From Planomicrobium stackebrandtii (GTDB lineage Bacteria; Bacillota; Bacilli; Bacillales_A; Planococcaceae): a DNA stretch of 64,000 bases. The stretch is from assembly GCF_030814955.1 (NCBI RefSeq), contig NZ_JAUSWB010000005.1:186001-250000 (forward strand), given 5' to 3'. Under the pieces are notes generated by a model. The model did no database searches, was not told where the DNA came from, and saw nothing but the letters and a program-made list of their open reading frames with translations. This document shows positions 52,179 through 63,332 of the stretch, piece by piece (position 1 is the stretch's first letter; every line of letters begins with the position of its first letter). The translations under genes were made by a program, and so were the position numbers.

Positions 52179-53171
52179 TTGGCTACAATTAAAGACATCG
52201 GAGAAAAATCCGGATTTTCTATTTCTACGGTTTCGCGCGTGCTGAGCAATGACCAAAGCTTGTCGGTGCCTGAAGAAACACGGGAAAAGATATTTGATGC
52301 AGCGGAAGAGCTGAACTATCGGAAAAAAACGGTTAAATCACTCGTGAAAAACATCGCTTTTTTGTATTGGCTGACCGAAAGAGAAGAGTTGGAAGACGTT
52401 TATTTTAAGACCATGCGCATTGAAATAGAAAAAATGGCCAAGCTTTCCAACGTGGAATTGACCACTTATAAAATAGAGGGCGGCATCAGCCAAATTCCAG
52501 ATAATATTGAAGGCTTTATCGCAGTGGGAACATTTGCAGATAAAGAAATTGCACATCTGCGAAAGCTGACGCCTCATGGTGTGTTTATCGATTCCACACC
52601 GGATCCGGAGCATTTTGATTCGGTAAAACCGGATTTGGCGCAGATCACCAGAAAAACAATCGACTTTCTCATTGAGAAAGGCCACCAGGATATCGGCTTT
52701 ATCGGCGGCACCTACCACAATCCAAATACAGACGGCGACGAAATGGATATCCGCGAGCAGACTTTCCGTGATTACATGGAGAAAAAAGGGCTGTTGCAGG
52801 ATCGCTATGTGTATTGCCATCGGGGATTTTCAGTAGACAATGGTTATCAACTGATGACCAGCGCGATAGAAGAGTTGGGCGACCAGTTGCCGACCGCTTT
52901 TTTTATCGCGGCGGATCCGATTGCGGTCGGGTGCCTTCAGGCGTTAAATGAACACGGTATCCAAATACCGAAAAGAGTCAGTGTCGTCAGCATCAACAAT
53001 ATCAGCATTGCCAAATACATTTCACCGCCCCTCACTACATTCCATATCGACATGGCGGAGATCTGCAAGAATGCCATTTCCTTATTGCTCGAGCAACTGC
53101 TGGAAAAACGGGAATGCACAAAGACCTTGTACTTGGGGGCAAGCTTGATTGTCAGAAAAAGCACGAACTAG
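52179..53171 (+). CDS. ganR: LacI-family repressor of galactan utilisation
   Basis: This encodes 330 residues. The N-terminal helix-turn-helix is ATIKDIGEKSGFSISTVSRV (in parts) and the rest is a periplasmic-binding-like domain (VSVVSINNISIAKYISPPLTTFHID in parts). The start is TTG 52179 after GGAGGTGGAAGGA. It precedes the gan transport and enzyme genes, and palindromes of the same sequence lie before itself and before ganS, so it probably represses both and is released by galacto-oligosaccharides. Confidence 0.88.
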   Translation: MATIKDIGEKSGFSISTVSRVLSNDQSLSVPEETREKIFDAAEELNYRKKTVKSLVKNIAFLYWLTEREELEDVYFKTMRIEIEKMAKLSNVELTTYKIEGGISQIPDNIEGFIAVGTFADKEIAHLRKLTPHGVFIDSTPDPEHFDSVKPDLAQITRKTIDFLIEKGHQDIGFIGGTYHNPNTDGDEMDIREQTFRDYMEKKGLLQDRYVYCHRGFSVDNGYQLMTSAIEELGDQLPTAFFIAADPIAVGCLQALNEHGIQIPKRVSVVSINNISIAKYISPPLTTFHIDMAEICKNAISLLLEQLLEKRECTKTLYLGASLIVRKSTN

Positions 53172-53206
53172 AAAACAGCCTGTAAAACAGGTTGTTTTTT
53201 ATTTTC

Positions 53207-53290
53207 GTAAAACTTTTTACTTTTTTCAGTAAATTAATTGTTTACAGTTTTTTCTAACAATGCTATATTGAATTTCAGGAAGCGCTTTCA
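53207..53290 (+). promoter_or_regulatory. ganS promoter with GanR operator and cre site
   Basis: GTAAAACTTTTTACTT (53207-53222) matches the ganR operator at 14 of 16 bases. TTTACA (53241-53246) and TATATT (53264-53269) are 17 bases apart. AGGAAGCGCTTTCA (53277-53290) is a cre-like site read on the other strand, just after the start point. Induction by galactan and repression by glucose are thus both expected. Confidence 0.82.
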
Positions 53291-53340
53291 TCAGAAACTT
53301 GGGAGAGAGTTTCGAAAATGACTTGAGAGGGTGTTTGTTC

Positions 53341-54621
53341 GTGAAGAAATCTAATAAGTATATTGGTTTAATGAGTGGAGTCGCATTAAGTTTGGCATTG
53401 GGTGCATGTGGACCACAGGAGAGCGGGGAAGGCTCTTCAGGCGGGGAAGCTGCTGAAGAACAGGACCGTGAACTGATTGTCTGGGAAGATATCGAGAAAG
53501 CTGACGGGATCCGAGATGCCGTGGCACAGTTTGAAGAAGAAAATGATGTAACGATCACAATTGTTGAAAAACCATATGCACAGCAGATTGAAGACTTGCG
53601 CCTTGATGGGCCAGGCGGAACCGGACCGGACGTCTTGACCATGGCGGGCGACCAAATCGGCACGGCAGTTATTGAAGGGTTGGTCAAAGAAGTAGCAGTT
53701 GAAGAAGACGTTCAATCCATTTATACGGATGCGGCTATGCAGTCACAAATGGTAGACGGAAAAGTCTACGGATTGCCGAAAGCGGTAGAGTCGACAATCC
53801 TTTACTACAACAAAGATTTGATCACGGAAGAAGAATTGCCGGCGACGCTTGAAGAGTGGTACGAGTATTCGAAGGAAACGGCAACGGGCGACCAGTTCGG
53901 ATTCCTGGCGTTGTTTGACCAGATCTATTACGCACAAAGTGTTATGAGCGGCTACGGCGGCTACATCTTCGGACAGGATGCCGATGGCAACTACGACCCG
54001 ACGGATGTTGGACTGAACAATGAAGGATCGATCGAAGGTGCAAATTACATCCAGAAATTCTACGATGAAGGTTTATTCCCGGCAGGAATTATCGGGGAAC
54101 AGGGCATTAATGTATTAGAGTCCTTGTTCACTGAAGGAAAAGCAGCTGCAATTATTTCCGGACCTTGGAACGTGGATCCGTTCACGGATGCAGGCGTCAA
54201 CTTTGGAATGGCGAAATTGCCAGAATTGGACAATGGCGAAAACATGAGTTCATTTATTGGGGTGAAAAGCTACAACGTCAGCGCTTATTCGGAAAATGCA
54301 GAACTTGCCGAAGAATTGCTGGTGTTCCTGGCAAATGAAGAAAATTCCCGTACCCGTTTTGAAGAAACACAGGAAGTTCCTGCAGTAGAAGCGTTGGCTA
54401 ACGACCCAGTCGTAGCTGAAAGCGAAGTTGCCCAAGCAGTAGCGGAGCAATCCATCTTTGCCGAATTGACGCCGAACATCCCGTCGATGAATGAAGTGTG
54501 GACGCCGGCTGACTCAGCCTTGCAGACCATCGCGACAGGCAAAGCAGAACCTGAAGACGCATTAAACCAGGCTGTTGAAACAATTGAAGGACAAATTGAA
54601 GCCACTCATGGCGGCAACTGA
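53341..54621 (+). CDS. ganS: Galacto-oligosaccharide-binding lipoprotein
   Basis: This encodes 426 residues. GTG 53341 lies after GAGAGGGTG. The signal ends in LALGAC, a lipobox. The rest is a maltodextrin-type binding protein (LIVWEDIEKADGI, GLPKAVESTILYYNKDL, AAIISGPWNVDPF). By gene order it feeds the GanP/GanQ channel with galactan-derived oligosaccharides. No ATPase gene is present; a shared ATPase of MsmX type is expected elsewhere. Confidence 0.9.
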   Translation: MKKSNKYIGLMSGVALSLALGACGPQESGEGSSGGEAAEEQDRELIVWEDIEKADGIRDAVAQFEEENDVTITIVEKPYAQQIEDLRLDGPGGTGPDVLTMAGDQIGTAVIEGLVKEVAVEEDVQSIYTDAAMQSQMVDGKVYGLPKAVESTILYYNKDLITEEELPATLEEWYEYSKETATGDQFGFLALFDQIYYAQSVMSGYGGYIFGQDADGNYDPTDVGLNNEGSIEGANYIQKFYDEGLFPAGIIGEQGINVLESLFTEGKAAAIISGPWNVDPFTDAGVNFGMAKLPELDNGENMSSFIGVKSYNVSAYSENAELAEELLVFLANEENSRTRFEETQEVPAVEALANDPVVAESEVAQAVAEQSIFAELTPNIPSMNEVWTPADSALQTIATGKAEPEDALNQAVETIEGQIEATHGGN

Positions 54622-54634
54622 TTTGCAATAGCGA

Positions 54635-54708
54635 GAAATGGTGTCAAACGTTAAAACGGTTGGCGCCATTTGTTGTAAAGGCCGGTAAACAAACGGGTTT
54701 GCCGGGCC
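54635..54708 (+). terminator. Two RNA hairpins between ganS and ganP
   Basis: AAATGGTGTCAA pairs with TTGGCGCCATTT (54635-54671), and GGCCGGTAAAC with GTTTGCCGGGCC (about 54679-54708). Without clear T-tails they may protect the ganS transcript or weaken read-through, giving more binding protein than permease. Confidence 0.5.
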
Positions 54709-54731
54709 ATACATAAAAAGAGGTGAGGAAA

Positions 54732-55988
54732 GTGCAAGCTCGTAAAATAGCCTTATTGTTATCAATTCTGCCCGGACTTGGCCAATTTTATAATAAGCAG
54801 TGGATTAAAGGACTCCTGTTTCTCGGTTTTGGCATCTCCTTTTTCGTGGTGTTCGGCGACCTTCTGAACATGGGCTTTTGGGGACTTGCCACACTCGGTA
54901 CGGAAGTCCCGCGCGATAACTCAATTTTTCTTTTAGCTGAAGGTTTGATTGCGATCATCGTGACGATTTTTGGTCTTGCTTTCTACTATGTAAATTTGCG
55001 GGATGCCTATAAAAACGGCCAGCGGCGTGATGAAAACAGGCCGATGAGCTCGTTGAAACGCGATTACCAAAACTTGATCGCACAGGGCTACCCGTATTTG
55101 ATCAGCGGGCCGTCGTTGTTTATCCTGATTTTCGCGGTCATTTTTCCGATTCTTTTCAGTTTTGCACTGGCTTTTACAAATTATGATTTATACCATTCTC
55201 CGCCGGCTAATTTAGCCGATTGGGTGGGATTTGATACATTCGCGAAAATTTTCACCGTCGATATTTGGCGCTCGACTTTTTTTAGTGTTCTCGGCTGGAC
55301 CGTGATCTGGACGCTTGTCGCTTCCACGCTTCAAGTCGCTCTCGGCATTTTTATGGCCGTATTGGTCAATCAAAAAGATCTTCGCTTCAAGAAGTTTTAC
55401 CGGACGGTACTCGTATTGCCTTGGGCAGTTCCAGGGTTTGTGACGATTTTGATTTTTGCCGGGTTGTTTAATGACAGCTTCGGCGCCATCAACAACGATA
55501 TTTTGGCGATGGTCGGCATCGATGCCATTCCTTGGCTGACAGACGAAAACTGGACCAAGCTGGCGTTGATCCTCATGCAGGGATGGCTCGGCTTTCCATT
55601 TATCTTCCTGGTCACGACGGGCGTTCTTCAATCGATTCCGGATGACCTGTATGAAGCGGCCCGAATTGACGGTGCGTCGATTTTTGCGCAGTTCCGCAAC
55701 ATCACCATGCCGATGATTTTAATTGCCACAGCGCCAGTCATCATTACGCAGTATACGTTCAACTTCAATAATTTCAATATCATTTACCTCTTTAATGGCG
55801 GGGGGCCATCCGTTCCCGGATCCACTGCCGGAGGAACCGATATCCTCGTCTCCTGGATTTATAAGCTGACCTTGCAGTCAAGCCAGTATTCGCTGGCAGC
55901 CGCATTGACGATTTTGTTGTCTGTCTTCGTCATCGCGATTGCGCTATGGCAGTTCAGACGGACCGACGCATTTAAGGAGGGGGCTTGA
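54732..55988 (+). CDS. ganP: Galacto-oligosaccharide transporter permease GanP
   Basis: This encodes 418 residues of MalF type. An extra N-terminal pair of membrane segments (about 5-60) precedes the permease core; the EAA loop is YEAARIDGASIFAQFRNI. GTG 54732 follows GAGGTGAGG; GTG 54723 is also in frame. It forms the channel with GanQ. Confidence 0.9.
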   Translation: MQARKIALLLSILPGLGQFYNKQWIKGLLFLGFGISFFVVFGDLLNMGFWGLATLGTEVPRDNSIFLLAEGLIAIIVTIFGLAFYYVNLRDAYKNGQRRDENRPMSSLKRDYQNLIAQGYPYLISGPSLFILIFAVIFPILFSFALAFTNYDLYHSPPANLADWVGFDTFAKIFTVDIWRSTFFSVLGWTVIWTLVASTLQVALGIFMAVLVNQKDLRFKKFYRTVLVLPWAVPGFVTILIFAGLFNDSFGAINNDILAMVGIDAIPWLTDENWTKLALILMQGWLGFPFIFLVTTGVLQSIPDDLYEAARIDGASIFAQFRNITMPMILIATAPVIITQYTFNFNNFNIIYLFNGGGPSVPGSTAGGTDILVSWIYKLTLQSSQYSLAAALTILLSVFVIAIALWQFRRTDAFKEGA

Positions 55989-55990
55989 AA

Positions 55991-56830
55991 ATGAACCGAG
56001 CAAAATTTTTTCGTCTCCTGATTTCCCATGCGATTTTGATCTTTATGGCAATCATCATCATTTATCCGCTGCTGTGGACCATAGGAGCCAGCTTTAATCC
56101 CGGCAACAGCTTGATCAGCACGACGATGATTCCTCAAAATCCGACATTGGACCATTACCGGGAATTGTTTGCGGGAAGTGAAAGCCTACAGTATGTTCAA
56201 TGGTATTTGAATTCCTTGAAAATCAGCTTGTTCACCATGATCGGTGCGGTCATCTGTGTGTCGTTTACCGCCTATGCCTTTTCACGGTTCCGTTTTAAAG
56301 GACGACAAAATGCATTGACGCTGTTCTTATTGCTGCAGATGATTCCTCAGTTTTCTGCGTTGATTGCCCTTTTCGTATTAGCGCAGATTCTTGGAATGAT
56401 GAACAGCCACTGGCTGTTGATCCTGTTGTATATCGGCGGATTGATCCCGCTGAACACGTATTTGATGAAAGGCTATATGGATTCCATTCCGATGGATCTG
56501 GATGAAAGCGCCAAAATCGACGGCGCAAGCAACACGAGAATTTTTCTGCAGATCATTATGCCGCTATCAAAGCCGATGATCGCAGTCGTAGCGATGACTG
56601 GATTTACGGGGCCGCTTGGGGACTTTATCCTGGCGTCAACAATCCTGCGGTCGCCAGAGTATTACACATTGCCGATCGGCCTCTATAATTTGGTCAATGA
56701 CGTCATGGGTGCGAGCTTTACAACCTTTGCCGCCGGCGCCATTTTGATCAGCATCCCGATCGCCATCATTTTCCTCCTGCTGCAAAAGAACTTTGTGTCA
56801 GGTTTGACGGCAGGCGGAACAAAAGGCTGA
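55991..56830 (+). CDS. ganQ: Galacto-oligosaccharide transporter permease GanQ
   Basis: This encodes 279 residues of MalG type with six membrane segments. The EAA loop is DESAKIDGASNTRIFLQI. AAGGAGG lies at 55974-55980; TTG 55985 and ATG 55991 are both possible starts, and the first overlaps the ganP stop. Confidence 0.92.
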   Translation: MNRAKFFRLLISHAILIFMAIIIIYPLLWTIGASFNPGNSLISTTMIPQNPTLDHYRELFAGSESLQYVQWYLNSLKISLFTMIGAVICVSFTAYAFSRFRFKGRQNALTLFLLLQMIPQFSALIALFVLAQILGMMNSHWLLILLYIGGLIPLNTYLMKGYMDSIPMDLDESAKIDGASNTRIFLQIIMPLSKPMIAVVAMTGFTGPLGDFILASTILRSPEYYTLPIGLYNLVNDVMGASFTTFAAGAILISIPIAIIFLLLQKNFVSGLTAGGTKG

Positions 56831-56864
56831 CAGCAAAAACTGCAGCAACCGGAAGGAGAACATT

Positions 56865-58925
56865 ATGCCTACAAATGAAAAAACCTATACCACCGCGGCT
56901 CGTTTCATGCTGCACGGTGGAGACTACAACCCTGACCAATGGTTAGACCATCCGGAGATCTTAGCAGAAGACCTGAAGTTGATGAAGCTTTCGGGCAGCA
57001 ATACGTTCTCGTTGGGCATCTTTGCCTGGAGCACGCTGGAACCGGAAGAAGGCCAGTTTCATTTTGAATGGCTGGATAGCATTATCGACAACATCGCCAG
57101 CATCGGCGGCCGCGTCATTTTAGCGACGCCGAGCGGAGCGCGTCCAGCCTGGATGTCGCAAAAATATCCGGAAGTTTTGCGGGTCAACGAATCACGCGTT
57201 CAGCAATTGCACGGAGGGCGTCACAACCATTGCTTCACATCACCGGTCTACCGCGAAAAAACGGCCAAGATGAACCGGATGCTCGCAGAACGCTACGGCA
57301 AGCATCCTGCGTTGCTCATGTGGCATATCTCCAATGAATACGGCGGCGAATGCCATTGCGACAAATGCCAGGATGCGTTCAGAAGCTGGTTGAAAGTGAA
57401 ATACGCCGACGACTTGAAAGCCTTGAACGATTCCTGGTGGGGGCCGTTTTGGAGCCACACGTTCAGCGACTGGTCACAAATCGAATCGCCGTCGCCAATC
57501 GGCGAAAACATGGTGCACGGTTTGAACTTGGATTGGAAACGTTTTGTAACAGACCAGACAATTTCGTTCTTTGAAAATGAAGTAACAGCGATCAAAGAGT
57601 TGACGCCGGACATTCCGATCACCACCAATTTCATGGCAGACACGCATGATTTAATTCCTTTCCAGAGCTTGGATTACAGCAAGTTCGCCAAGCATTTGGA
57701 CGTCATCAGCTGGGACGCGTACCCGGCGTGGCACAATGATTGGGAAACGACCGCCAACTTGGCGATGAAAGTCGGCTTTATCAACGATCTGTACCGCAGC
57801 TTGAAGCAGCAGCCGTTTTTGCTGATGGAATCCACGCCAAGCGCTGTCAACTGGCATAAAGTCAATAAGGCCAAGCGGCCAGGCATGCATCTGTTGTCTT
57901 CCATGCAGATGGTGGCGCATGGCTCAGACAGCATCCTGTATTTCCAATGGCGCAAATCACGCGGCTCTTCAGAAAAATTCCACGGAGCGGTCGTCGACCA
58001 TGACAACAGCGCGGAAAACCGCGTCTTTAAAGAAGTATCCAAAGTCGGCGAGACGTTAGGCAAGCTGTCCCAAGTGGTCGGAACCAATCGCCCGGCAGAC
58101 GTCGCCATCCTGTACGACTGGGAAAACAACTGGGCGCTGGACCATGCCCAAGGCTACGGAAGCGAGACGAAGTCCTACCCGCAAACGTTGCAGGAGCATT
58201 ACCGGACATTCTGGGAACAGGACATTCCGGTTGATGTTATTACGAAAGAACAGGATTTCTCGGGCTATAAGTTGCTTGTCGTGCCGATGCTGTACTTGGC
58301 GAGCGAACGAACAATCGCCCGATTGAAGCGTTTTGTGGCAGACGGCGGCACCGTGGTGATGACTTATATCAGCGGCATCGTCAATGAGTATGACCTAACG
58401 TATTTAGGCGGGTGGCATCAAGACCTGCGAGATGTATTCGGCATCAATCCGGTTGAAACGGATACGCTGTATCCAAGCGATCGGAATGCGGTCCATTACG
58501 GGGGACGTTCCTACGAACTGACGGATTACGCGACGGTGTTAGAAAACCATTCAGCGGATGTCGTCGGAACGTATGAACAGGATTTTTATGCGGAAACTCC
58601 AGCGGTGACAAGCAACCGCTATGAAAAAGGGGAGGCTTATTATATTGGCGGCCGTTTGGAAGAGCAGTTCCACCGCGATTTCTACCAAGGGTTGATCCGC
58701 GAGTTGTCGCTCCAACCGGTATTCCCGATTGCACACGGTCCCGGCGTTTCGGTCCAGGTACGCCAGGATGCAGCCCAAGACTACGCATTCGTCATGAATT
58801 TCACCGAGCAGGAGCAAACCGTGTCGATTGATGCGAAAGCTAAAGACTTGGTGACCGGCGAGGACTTGTCTGGCGAGCTGGCATTGGCGAAGTATGAAGT
58901 GCGGATTTTGGCGGTAAATGGCTAA
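56865..58925 (+). CDS. ganA: Beta-galactosidase, GH42
   Basis: This encodes 686 residues in three domains: catalytic barrel (1-390), a trimerisation domain (about 395-610) and a small C-terminal domain. The acid/base is Glu158 (SNEYGGEC), the nucleophile Glu322 (LMESTPSA), and Cys123, Cys163, Cys165 and Cys168 form the zinc site of many GH42 enzymes. There is no signal peptide, so it cuts imported galacto-oligosaccharides inside the cell. GGAAGGAG precedes ATG 56865. Confidence 0.95.
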   Translation: MPTNEKTYTTAARFMLHGGDYNPDQWLDHPEILAEDLKLMKLSGSNTFSLGIFAWSTLEPEEGQFHFEWLDSIIDNIASIGGRVILATPSGARPAWMSQKYPEVLRVNESRVQQLHGGRHNHCFTSPVYREKTAKMNRMLAERYGKHPALLMWHISNEYGGECHCDKCQDAFRSWLKVKYADDLKALNDSWWGPFWSHTFSDWSQIESPSPIGENMVHGLNLDWKRFVTDQTISFFENEVTAIKELTPDIPITTNFMADTHDLIPFQSLDYSKFAKHLDVISWDAYPAWHNDWETTANLAMKVGFINDLYRSLKQQPFLLMESTPSAVNWHKVNKAKRPGMHLLSSMQMVAHGSDSILYFQWRKSRGSSEKFHGAVVDHDNSAENRVFKEVSKVGETLGKLSQVVGTNRPADVAILYDWENNWALDHAQGYGSETKSYPQTLQEHYRTFWEQDIPVDVITKEQDFSGYKLLVVPMLYLASERTIARLKRFVADGGTVVMTYISGIVNEYDLTYLGGWHQDLRDVFGINPVETDTLYPSDRNAVHYGGRSYELTDYATVLENHSADVVGTYEQDFYAETPAVTSNRYEKGEAYYIGGRLEEQFHRDFYQGLIRELSLQPVFPIAHGPGVSVQVRQDAAQDYAFVMNFTEQEQTVSIDAKAKDLVTGEDLSGELALAKYEVRILAVNG

Positions 58926-58974
58926 GGAGAAAACTTTTATTGCTGAAAAATGAGGTCGGCTAGTAAAAAGGCCT

Positions 58975-59079
58975 TTTGGAACGTATTTAGACTGCTGTGG
59001 AACGTAATCGAGCCACTTTGGAACGTATTTCGCACGCAACAGAACGTATTTGGGGTTTTATAGAACGTATGTCCAATTA
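58975..59079. repeat. Array 2: five 21-bp units, core TTGGAACGTATTT
   Basis: The core (GGAACGTA, later AGAACGTA) recurs at 58978, 58999, 59020, 59041 and 59062, each exactly 21 bases apart. The last unit ends in GTATGTCC. The core differs from arrays 1 and 3 in two central bases (AC for CA). Confidence 0.8.
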
Positions 59080-61264
<2,185 letters not shown>

Positions 61265-61336
61265 TTGAACGTCCAATCTGGAAATACAGCATTGATTCGC
61301 GGGGGAAAACTGCTTCAAATTTTGTTGGGAAATGAG

Positions 61337-61441
61337 TTTGGACAGTAAAAGGTGGTATTTGGACAGTATTCGCGCAGTTTTGGACAGTATTTGGCGCAGT
61401 ACGGACAGTATTTAGCCCATTTTGGACGGTATATCCAAAAA
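61337..61441. repeat. Array 3: five 21-bp units, core TTTGGACAGTATT
   Basis: The core recurs at 61340, 61361, 61382, 61403 and 61424, each exactly 21 bases apart. The last unit ends in GTATATCC, as in array 1. GGGAAAT lies a few bases upstream, similar to array 1. It begins 73 bases after the ganB stop. Confidence 0.82.
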
Positions 61442-61518
61442 GATGGAAAAAACCAAGCAGATTCTCGAATAATCGGCATGGAACACCAGATTTTCAAGAA
61501 ACATTTCATATAAAAATT

Positions 61519-61548
61519 GAAAAAACCGCCGATTGGCGGTTTTTTTGT
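61519..61548. terminator. Bidirectional terminator after ganB and the reductase gene
   Basis: ACCGCC-gatt-GGCGGT stem with A and T runs on both sides, between convergent genes. Confidence 0.9.
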
Positions 61549-62366
61549 TATTTAGCGCGAACGTCTTCAAAAGCATCCAGCTTTTGGACATCTTCTGGAG
61601 AAATGGTGAACTCCAGTTGGCTATTTTCGATGATGCGTTCTTTATTCGTTGATTTCGGGAGTGGCAATGTGCCGTGCTCCAGACAATAACGGATGCACAA
61701 TTGAGCAGGCGTTACGCCATATTTAGCAGCCATTTCTTTGATGTCAGGGCTGTTCAAGATCTGTCCGGTTGCCAGCGGCGAATAAGCTTCGACAACAATG
61801 TTATGCTTTTTGCAGAACTCAAGCAAGCCCGCTTGGTCGCGGCCGATATAGAACGGAATTTGGTTGGCCATCGGCACGATGTCACAGGCATCCAAAAGTG
61901 CCTGGATATCCTTTTCTGAGAAGTTGGACACGCCGATTGCGCGGATTTTGCCGTCTTTGTATAGCTTCTCCATCGCTTTCCACGATTCGATATTGCCTTC
62001 GGTGCAATCCTTGCCGATTTCATCCCAAGGCCACGGCGCATGAATCAAATAAAGATCCAAATAATCAACACCAAGATTTGAAATGGTTTCTTCAAAAGCT
62101 GCAAGTGTCACGTCATAGCCTTTGATTTGAGCCGGAAGCTTGCTGGTGATAAAGACCTTTTCCCGGGAAATATTGAAGTCATGAATCGCTTTGCCGACGT
62201 TTTCTTCGTTCTGATAGGCCAGCGCTGTATCGATATGCGTATAGTCATTTTCCAAAGCAGTCGTCACTGCTGCGTAAGCTTCTTCGTTCGGAATCTGCCA
62301 AGTGCCGAATCCGATATCGGGAATTTCAACCCCGTTGTGGAAAGTGAAAACCTTGTCGTTTGCCAT
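61548..62366 (-). CDS. Aldo/keto reductase
   Basis: This encodes 272 residues. The tetrad is Asp46, Tyr51, Lys76 and His109 (DTALAYQNE, ITSKLP, YLIHAPWPW). GVSNFSEKDIQALL and the C-terminal LPKSTNKERIIEN, which binds NADPH, are present. It is close to 2,5-diketogluconate reductase/YvgN-type enzymes that reduce small aldehydes such as methylglyoxal. It stands alone. Confidence 0.9.
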   Translation of the reverse strand: MANDKVFTFHNGVEIPDIGFGTWQIPNEEAYAAVTTALENDYTHIDTALAYQNEENVGKAIHDFNISREKVFITSKLPAQIKGYDVTLAAFEETISNLGVDYLDLYLIHAPWPWDEIGKDCTEGNIESWKAMEKLYKDGKIRAIGVSNFSEKDIQALLDACDIVPMANQIPFYIGRDQAGLLEFCKKHNIVVEAYSPLATGQILNSPDIKEMAAKYGVTPAQLCIRYCLEHGTLPLPKSTNKERIIENSQLEFTISPEDVQKLDAFEDVRAK

Positions 62367-62534
62367 AGAAAAAATTCCTCCCCTTTGCTTATGGTTCTTC
62401 CTTATTGTACGACTTTTCTGGCAACGGGGTCCAGAGTTTAGGATGCTCTAAACCACGAAAGCTTCGGAATAAGAAACTTCCTGCAATCCCACGCGTAAAT
62501 ATAGAAACAGGGAAATAAAAGGAGGCGGCTGAAC

Positions 62535-62804
62535 GTGTGGCCAACTATTGCAACCCTACTGCTCCTCATCTTTATAGGATTTGCAGTCAATAAATTATTC
62601 AAGAAAGTGAAACAAACTCCTGACACAGATCCCAAAAGCCTGGTAACTTCGATCTGCTTTCTGCTGATCGGTGTGATCAACCTAGCAGGCTATTGGCTTG
62701 GATTCCTTGGAGTAGTCTCCATGGCGCTGACCGTGGCACTGTTGATCACCGGTGCTTATTTTACCCGCTACCTGAAAAGAGACAATGCAAGATATTCAAA
62801 ATAA
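62535..62804 (+). CDS. Small membrane protein of unknown function
   Basis: This encodes 89 residues: a hydrophobic N-terminus (3-20), a basic loop with VKQTPDTDPKS, and two further hydrophobic segments (40-58, 62-78). GTG 62535 follows AGGAGGCGG. It lies 16 bases before the next gene, so the two are probably co-transcribed. Confidence 0.6.
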   Translation: MWPTIATLLLLIFIGFAVNKLFKKVKQTPDTDPKSLVTSICFLLIGVINLAGYWLGFLGVVSMALTVALLITGAYFTRYLKRDNARYSK

Positions 62805-62819
62805 AGAAGGAGTGTAAAG

Positions 62820-63149
62820 ATGCCAAGCTGTGAAAACTGCGGACGAAAATGGACGTGGAAAAGGATTGTTTTAAAAACCTTAAAGCTTACGAATAAAGCA
62901 AACTGCCCATACTGTGGGCAAACACAATACATTGTAGCGAAGTCGAGAAAGGTAACACGAATATACAGTTTCCTTCCAGCTTTTATCATTATTGTGTCGG
63001 CAATGATTTTTGATTTAGATGGATGGGACATTTTATTGCTTACGCCGATGTTAATTCTAATGGCCCTGTTCGTGTATCCGTTCTTTATGAAACTGTCCAA
63101 AGACAATGAAGCTGGGCTGTTAAGGCGGGAAGCTGCACCCAAAAAATAA
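62820..63149 (+). CDS. CXXC-20-CXXC zinc-finger membrane protein (TIGR04104-like)
   Basis: This encodes 109 residues. CENC near the start and CPYC about 25 residues later form a zinc ribbon (CENCGRKWTWK, NCPYCGQTQY), followed by two membrane segments (about 45-63, 68-88) and a basic tail. This layout occurs in small Bacillales proteins of unknown role. GAAGGAG precedes ATG 62820. Confidence 0.75.
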   Translation: MPSCENCGRKWTWKRIVLKTLKLTNKANCPYCGQTQYIVAKSRKVTRIYSFLPAFIIIVSAMIFDLDGWDILLLTPMLILMALFVYPFFMKLSKDNEAGLLRREAAPKK

Positions 63150-63165
63150 ACGATCCAGCAATCAT

Positions 63166-63212
63166 AAGAGCTTTGCCGCAAGTGCCCCCAACTTGCGGCA
63201 GAGCTCTTTTTA
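63166..63212 (+). terminator. Terminator after the zinc-finger protein gene
   Basis: AAGAGCTtTGCCGCAAGT pairs with ACTTGCGGCAgAGCTCTT, followed by TTTT. Confidence 0.9.
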
Positions 63213-63256
63213 GCGATTAGCTGGAACATCATTTTCAGAATTTTTTGTTGAAACGA

Positions 63257-63305
63257 TTGACAACTTCGAAGCAAATTTGTTACTGTGTATGTGAGTATAT
63301 ACAGT
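63257..63305 (+). promoter_or_regulatory. Promoter with YtrA-like GntR operator
   Basis: TTGACA (63257-63262) and TACTGT (63281-63286) are 18 bases apart. ACTGTGTAT (63282-63290) and ATATACAGT (63297-63305) are inverted repeats with one mismatch and overlap the -10 box. YtrA-type GntR repressors bind such sites before ABC transporter operons. Confidence 0.6.
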
Positions 63306-63332
63306 GTAACAGTAGAAGAGGAGTGATCACCT

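Noticed and set aside
58551-59039. A minus-strand frame with a repeated YVP heptad
   Set aside because: The heptad comes from reading the 21-bp array of seven codons per unit; the rest is antisense to ganA. Unlikely to be a protein.
61315-61509. A minus-strand frame with repeated YCP heptads
   Set aside because: It is again the 21-bp array read in frame; there is no ribosome binding site and it lies in a 3' region.
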